Source: Henckelia pumila (taxonomy: Eukaryota; Streptophyta; Magnoliopsida; Lamiales; Gesneriaceae). Taken from it: a stretch of 64,000 bases of DNA. The DNA lies in NCBI RefSeq assembly GCF_033568475.1, contig NC_133123.1:55931522-55995521 (forward strand). Reading direction: 5' to 3'. Both the position numbers and the translations under genes were made by a program. Below the pieces are notes generated by a model. That model saw only the letters and a list, made by a program, of their open reading frames with translations, searched no databases and was not told where the DNA came from. This document shows positions 59,100 through 64,000 of this stretch, in pieces. Position 1 is the first letter of the stretch, and the number at the start of each line of letters is the position of its first letter.

Positions 59100-62000
59100 A
59101 TTCTCCCCCTCTAAGATATGATTTCGTCCTCGAAATCGCATTCATCCATATTACGAAATCTGGTAATATAGATAGTTGACTGAAGTAATATTTACTTCAA
59201 TTCTATAAGTTAGAATAAGCTCTAGATATCTTTTCTGATCTTATCTTATTCTTCTTTTTGATCTCTTCTTCCATCATATCGATTCTTTGTTATGTAGTCA
59301 CAAAAGTAACTTACATCTAAACTGTTCTTCTTTTTGATCTCAAATCTAGATCACTTTTGCTAATGACTTCAAAATCGTATCAACTTTTGCTTCAAATAAT
59401 TGAGATTCAAAGAGAATTCTAGCTGATATTCTTCAGCTTATTCATAAGAATCTCATTTCATCAATCTGATACATCAATCTAATAAACTGACTGAAATATA
59501 AAAGTAATACTTACTCAGTCATGTAGTTCTGATTCTTTTCTTTCACTTCTTTATCTGCTTTGGATCTAGTCTTAAATTCTTTTTTTTTTTTCCATTCTGT
59601 GTCTCTTTTCGTGTACTTTGCTTAGCTGCTGTGATTGCATCTATTTCTGAATTGCTTATCTTTTTCCGATCAAACTCTGATTCGGAATGCTTGAATTAGC
59701 TCAGGCTCTTACTAACTCTAACTCTGCTGATTAAAGTACATAACAAGTATCTGACTGATACTTCCTCAGCTTAAACACATGGAATATTAGTTGATCAATC
59801 TGATCGAACGAAAAAGAATAAAGTTGTTAGTGAAAACACTAACTCGGTCTGAAATCTCATACAATGTCATTCAGCTTTGATGACGATTTGCTATTCTTTT
59901 CTAAATAGTTCTCTACACTGACAAAACATCATGTCTTACATTGATAATGTCATTTTGCTTATCGTTTCGAGATCTGAAACATCAATCTACATTCTGAATA
60001 TGTAGATCTTATGTGCTTTTCTTGTCTTCTGACTCAATCTGTACTTTTCTTTATCCTTTTTCTGATTAAGTCTGGCCTGATGTCTGAGGCCGCTGAAACA
60101 TATTGTTTTTCAAAAGAAAAGAAGTTCGATCTTTTGTATCTTCTGCTTCTGTCTGAAACAACTATTTCTATATCAATCTGATAGCTGCTGATAATCAATA
60201 TAATCACGTAGTGCCTAAATCTAGCACCACAATTCTTACCATATGCTACAATCTGGATAATCAAATCTGATTATCTGTCAAATCTGATTATATCCTCAAA
60301 ATCTGGTTAGTCTAATCTGACTATCCATTAGGCTAAGGATATTATGTTATAATCTCATATCTAAGAGTATTCAGAGTTTCTGACAATCTGTACCAGAACT
60401 CCATAGTAAACCTAAAGTCTCAATCTGAAACAATAATTCTCGGCTTACGATGTAATCTCACACAATTCTGACCTACATATCAGCCATCTGGTCACATTTA
60501 TCTGTCATCGTATAGAGTATATCTACTCAATCTGACAATAACTATCACAGTCTGTATCAAAATTCTTACTGATTTTGATAGTGTAGAAACACAATCTGTT
60601 GAAATATATTCTTATTTAGATTCTGGAGTTGCTAATATATCATTTAACCCATCTGGTTAATGCTTTGCAACTTGTTCAACTGAAACTCTTTATATGCTGT
60701 GACTCTGAAACGTATAATTTCTGTCACATATGCTTTCTTTTCTTCTAACATAAAGCCTATTGAATAGATAATGTACTTACTGTTGGGCATTTCCTTCAGA
60801 ATCAGATATCTCTTTTCTGAAGTATCTAGCACCATCATATAAGTATTTACACAAAATCTATCCATTCTGATCTGAGGTCTTAATTCATGTCTTAAGCTGG
60901 TATTTTCTACTGAATTCATAACTACTTTGATCGACTTTCTGTGTTTATTCAATTTGCTTAAGCAAATCTTGCTCAAATGTGATTCAGTTATCTGCAAATT
61001 CAAATAAAAAAAACACAGAAATCTGAATTCAATTTATTCATATGCTCATGTGCTTTTCTCTTTCTGTTTCCCAAATTGCTGACACTGCATACTATCAACC
61101 CAAAAATTCTGGATGATATTCTAACTAACTATCAGTTACGAGTCATCTTAGAATATGCTGAAAACTTCATCAAGGATTCATAATTCTCAAATCAAAAAAA
61201 AAAAAAAATCAAGATTGAGAAAATCTCTCAATAAAGGTCATCCAAAATCAAATCTTCTGGATAACAAACTCTGTTAAGTGAAAACAACTCACTTGCATCG
61301 CATAACTCAGAATGAGTAAATCAACACAGGCTCTATACAGAAAGAAATGCGCGCTAAGAGCCAATCAATATCCAATAATTCAAGAATTATAGCTCCAATC
61401 TGATGTAATAGTTTCAGCATAATCAAAGAAATACTCCACTGTAACTGCTGTTCGTATCATGATCTGATCTATATAACCTTTATTATCAAGATTCAATTCA
61501 TAAGCTGATCAAATCTCTATTGATTCCCGTTTCAGCTGAACATAAAGTTCAAGATCTTATCTGGAATATCTCTGGAATTCGAACCATTGGCATATCTACC
61601 AATGCTGGTTCAGTTCATAGCATATCTAGTGCATAAAATATACTTATGTCGGAACTTTTCTGTAATCAACCTGAATACATATCAACATAAACAGAATCTG
61701 AGTTCGAGATTCCATAGCATAACATCATATTTATATGCACTTTTTGCTCATACTGCTCTAGCTTACTTATGTCTGGCACTCAATCTTATGATATTTCTGC
61801 TATTCTGTACTTGGTTAATGCATATTCATCTATCATGCAACATAAATCAATATTCCAAGTACTAGCAAAATCATAATCAATCTGATTTATTTAAATCTAT
61901 AGCTCAATTTCTCTGTTAAATTTACTGATTCTGTCTTTTGATACCAAGATCATAGCATAGCAAAACTTTTAGATTTCCTGGACCAACAACAAAAAAAGGT

Positions 62001-63274
62001 TATGAATAACAAAACAAAAATAAATGTATTACCTGTAGTTTTCTGTCCAGGTGCAATATACGTCTGAGCCACTGTATATCTCTGAAATTGATCTTTAGTC
62101 TGATTTCCCTTTAATCTTTTCTGGGTAGGATACATTTTTACAAGATATCTCACTTGTTTGTACTGATTACATTTGTCTGAAATTCCTCTAAACTGATTGC
62201 CAGGACATCTCCCTCAACAAGGAGTACAAGAACCACAATCATACTCTGCATTCTGACTCAAATTAGTTTGGGTCTCGGTACATTTAAACTCAAGCAAATA
62301 CTTCCATATCTCTTAAGATGTTGCTCTTAAACTTCAGGTAATCTTTACTGTTGCTGCCACTATCTCTTACCTCTGATCTACTTTGTATTGAAAATTTCGG
62401 CTGAGATTGTGATTGTCTCACATATTGTGGCATATCTAAATTTCCTTCTGTCTCAGAAAATCATCTTCAGATTAGCATATTCTGTTTTCTAAACATATTC
62501 TGCTTTGTTATCTGTTCTATCTGCTGCGAAAAGGAACTATTAATGACAGTCTGTTCAAAACAACTGTCACTAAATTAACATATCGCTGCTTTCTACAAAT
62601 TTCTTTGTAATAATCCACCATCTTTTGCTTAATCTTGAAGTTGATGTACAATCAGCTCAATTCTATGTTCACTCTGAGTATTTAAAAAAAACACTCGAAC
62701 AATTTATCAAGCTATTTGAATCAACGAGTACATGCAATAGCATTTTCTGTACCATTCAAAATTATGGATTATACATCTGAAATCTCTGTAGAAATAGCTC
62801 CATCAATGTCAATGTAGTATCCACAGTTCTATGGTATACTGTTCTGCTCATTTTGATGTGTTTACTATACCTGAGATGTACTGTTCTATTTAATCTGGGC
62901 GCTTACCTCACCCAAAGAATACCATTCTGTTCAATCTGGATGCTTACTTCACCCGAAACATATTATTACAAAATTTAAAACAAAATCTTGTAAACATCAT
63001 AGAGATTATAAAATACAATCAGTATCAAAGCTTATAATCTCAATTCTATTATTGCATACTGAATTTACCAATCACATGGTTTTCAGAAATAAAACATGCT
63101 TATAAGCATTCACATAATCATCTAAGCATGTAATTCTTAAATCAGTACAACATGCATTTCTGTAACAGTAAATCATACTCGAATGCAATTCATGTAACAT
63201 CAATGCATGCGACTCAATCTACCCCGCTCAACTTCTATCTCAGTCCAGAAATCTTATGCTCTGATACCACCTGT
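59100..63274 (-). pseudogene. Degenerate gypsy internal region with gag zinc-knuckle remnant
   Basis: 4.2 kb with no long ORF. On the minus strand near 62230-61960 the readings GRCPGNQFRGISDKCNQ and YLVKMYPTQKRLKGNQTKD look like a gypsy gag C-terminus whose CCHC knuckle has lost Cys and Gly residues (Cys to Tyr, Gly to Arg, as G-to-A changes would give). Upstream, 62440-62290 reads QSQSQPKFSIQSRSEVRDS, also gag-like. No RT, RNase H or integrase motif could be read by eye in 59116-61950, which is rich in repeated TCTGAT/ATCTGA words. Confidence 0.6.
63258..63269 (-). other. Primer binding site (iMet tRNA)
   Basis: GCTCTGATACCA on the plus strand, five bases inside the 5' LTR. Confidence 0.88.
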
Positions 63275-64000
63275 TGTGAGGACCTCGGGTTGCTAATCTT
63301 ATCTTAGGGCAATTAATGAACAATTAAAATTCATTAATCATCAATTACATAAACCAAGAGCAAAGTAAATTTTTTTTTTAAAAATTAGAATAAACAGTGC
63401 CTCGCTCGATCGGTGAAAAACACCCGATCGAGCGGGCTTCATAACCCTGCTCTCTTGGGGTCCGAATATTTATGGCCTCGCTCGATCGGGGAACTTCATC
63501 CGATCGAGCGAGCCATAAACTCGATTCCCCTGTTTTGAAAAATATAGGGCCGCGCTCGATCGGTGATAATCACCCGATCGAGCGAGCATGTTTTCTAGAA
63601 AAACACAGCAAAACTCTTTGCTGTCAAAACCAATTCTATATAAGTATTTTCATGCCAAATCTATACCACGAGCATGATATAACAATTCCAAAACAGGTAT
63701 AGACATACATACTAAGTCTCCAACATAGTAGACTAGTTTTACAATTAATACAAGATCACATACTAGTCCAAAGCATGAAGTTGTACAACATGTTTCCAAG
63801 TAAATCAAACTAAAACATGTTCCACAATCTATAATACATGTTCTCTTGCTTAAAAACCCGAGTCACCACGTGCTAAGACTCTATCTCGAGCTATCCATGT
63901 CAAGTCTGACCAGCTCCTGCCCCACCTATTGCAATGCACACATACAAAATATAGCAATAGCCGAAAAACTCCAGTGAGAATAAATCCCAGTATAAATAAC
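63275..64000 (-). repeat. 5' LTR, cut by window end
   Basis: Matches 56622-57347 with few differences. Confidence 0.92.
63403..63589. repeat. Three-hairpin array (CGCTCGATCGG arms)
   Basis: Left arms at 63403, 63479 and 63553 (76 and 74 bp apart), the sister of the array at 56752-56936. Length changes lie between hairpins, not in the arms. Confidence 0.92.

Larger units (their letters stand above)
56622..64000 (-). mobile_element. Long-LTR gypsy element, degenerate, runs past window end
   Basis: Minus-strand element: 3' LTR 56622-59099, polypurine tract about 59100-59115, internal region to 63274, primer binding site 63258-63269, 5' LTR from 63275 to beyond the window. It is inserted in a copia gag; the candidate duplication is TATAC (56617-56621). 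The CGAGGACGAAAT block next to the polypurine tract resembles the Tekay-type elements, so it is probably a related chromovirus-like family. Confidence 0.88.

Overview
The window is nuclear DNA of a flowering plant, most likely a eudicot. Three spliced host genes with plant-specific products (a PRONE-type RopGEF, a companion-of-cellulose-synthase-like protein and an LHT-type amino acid transporter) sit in AT-rich DNA packed with nested Ty3/gypsy and Ty1/copia LTR retrotransposons, L1-type LINE fragments, a tRNA-derived SINE and MITE-like elements. I cannot name the species. No bacterial-style operons, rRNA genes, tRNA genes or CRISPR arrays were seen.

Layout. 1-7217: nested retrotransposons on the minus strand. 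A copia element (LTR 6164-7217, broken gag 5219-6118) is interrupted by a long-LTR gypsy element (LTR 3136-5218). That element is followed by another LTR (about 120-2766), which itself carries a solo LTR (979-2373) with a TAAGT target duplication. 7218-12252: repeat-derived and intergenic DNA with a 5'-truncated LINE (8432-9755). 12253-15270: RopGEF gene, minus strand, five coding exons plus a probable 5'UTR intron. 15271-20835: AT-rich intergenic DNA with microsatellites and MITE-like pieces. 20836-26330: a mosaic of a gypsy LTR fragment, a gag fragment joined to a 1.37-kb LTR, and a decayed copia pol. 26340-30663: AT-rich DNA with a LINE RNase H scrap, a 111-bp tandem duplication and a 1.1-kb terminal-inverted-repeat element. 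30669-37950: a complete, young Tekay/Del-like gypsy chromovirus on the minus strand with AAAAA target duplications. 37956-40500: intergenic. 40574-44496: two convergent host genes, companion-of-cellulose-synthase-like (plus) and LHT-like transporter (minus), with stop codons about 210 bp apart. 44863-46258: SINE, tandem duplication, foldback MITE. 47174-64000: a four-layer nest. A Tekay-type LTR fragment is invaded by a copia element, whose LTR is split by a full-length Tekay-type element (48621-55917, CCATC duplications) and whose gag is split by a long-LTR gypsy element that runs off the window.

The three host genes are not an operon. RopGEF activates Rop/RAC GTPases at the plasma membrane. 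The companion-of-cellulose-synthase family links cellulose synthase complexes to microtubules. LHT-like proteins import amino acids across membranes. The last two are neighbours, probably through ancient synteny.

The most unusual signal is in the retrotransposons. At least four LTR types carry arrays of GC-rich palindromes in otherwise AT-rich LTRs. In five places the array is exactly three hairpins sharing CGCTCGAT...ATCGAGCG arms, usually spaced about 74 bp apart, in two apparently different LTR families. In the Tekay-type LTRs, arrays of TCGGA-AGC-TCCGA end a few bases before the TATAAATA box. Two families also share the same early in-frame TAG in gag between independent copies, each followed at once by an in-frame ATG.
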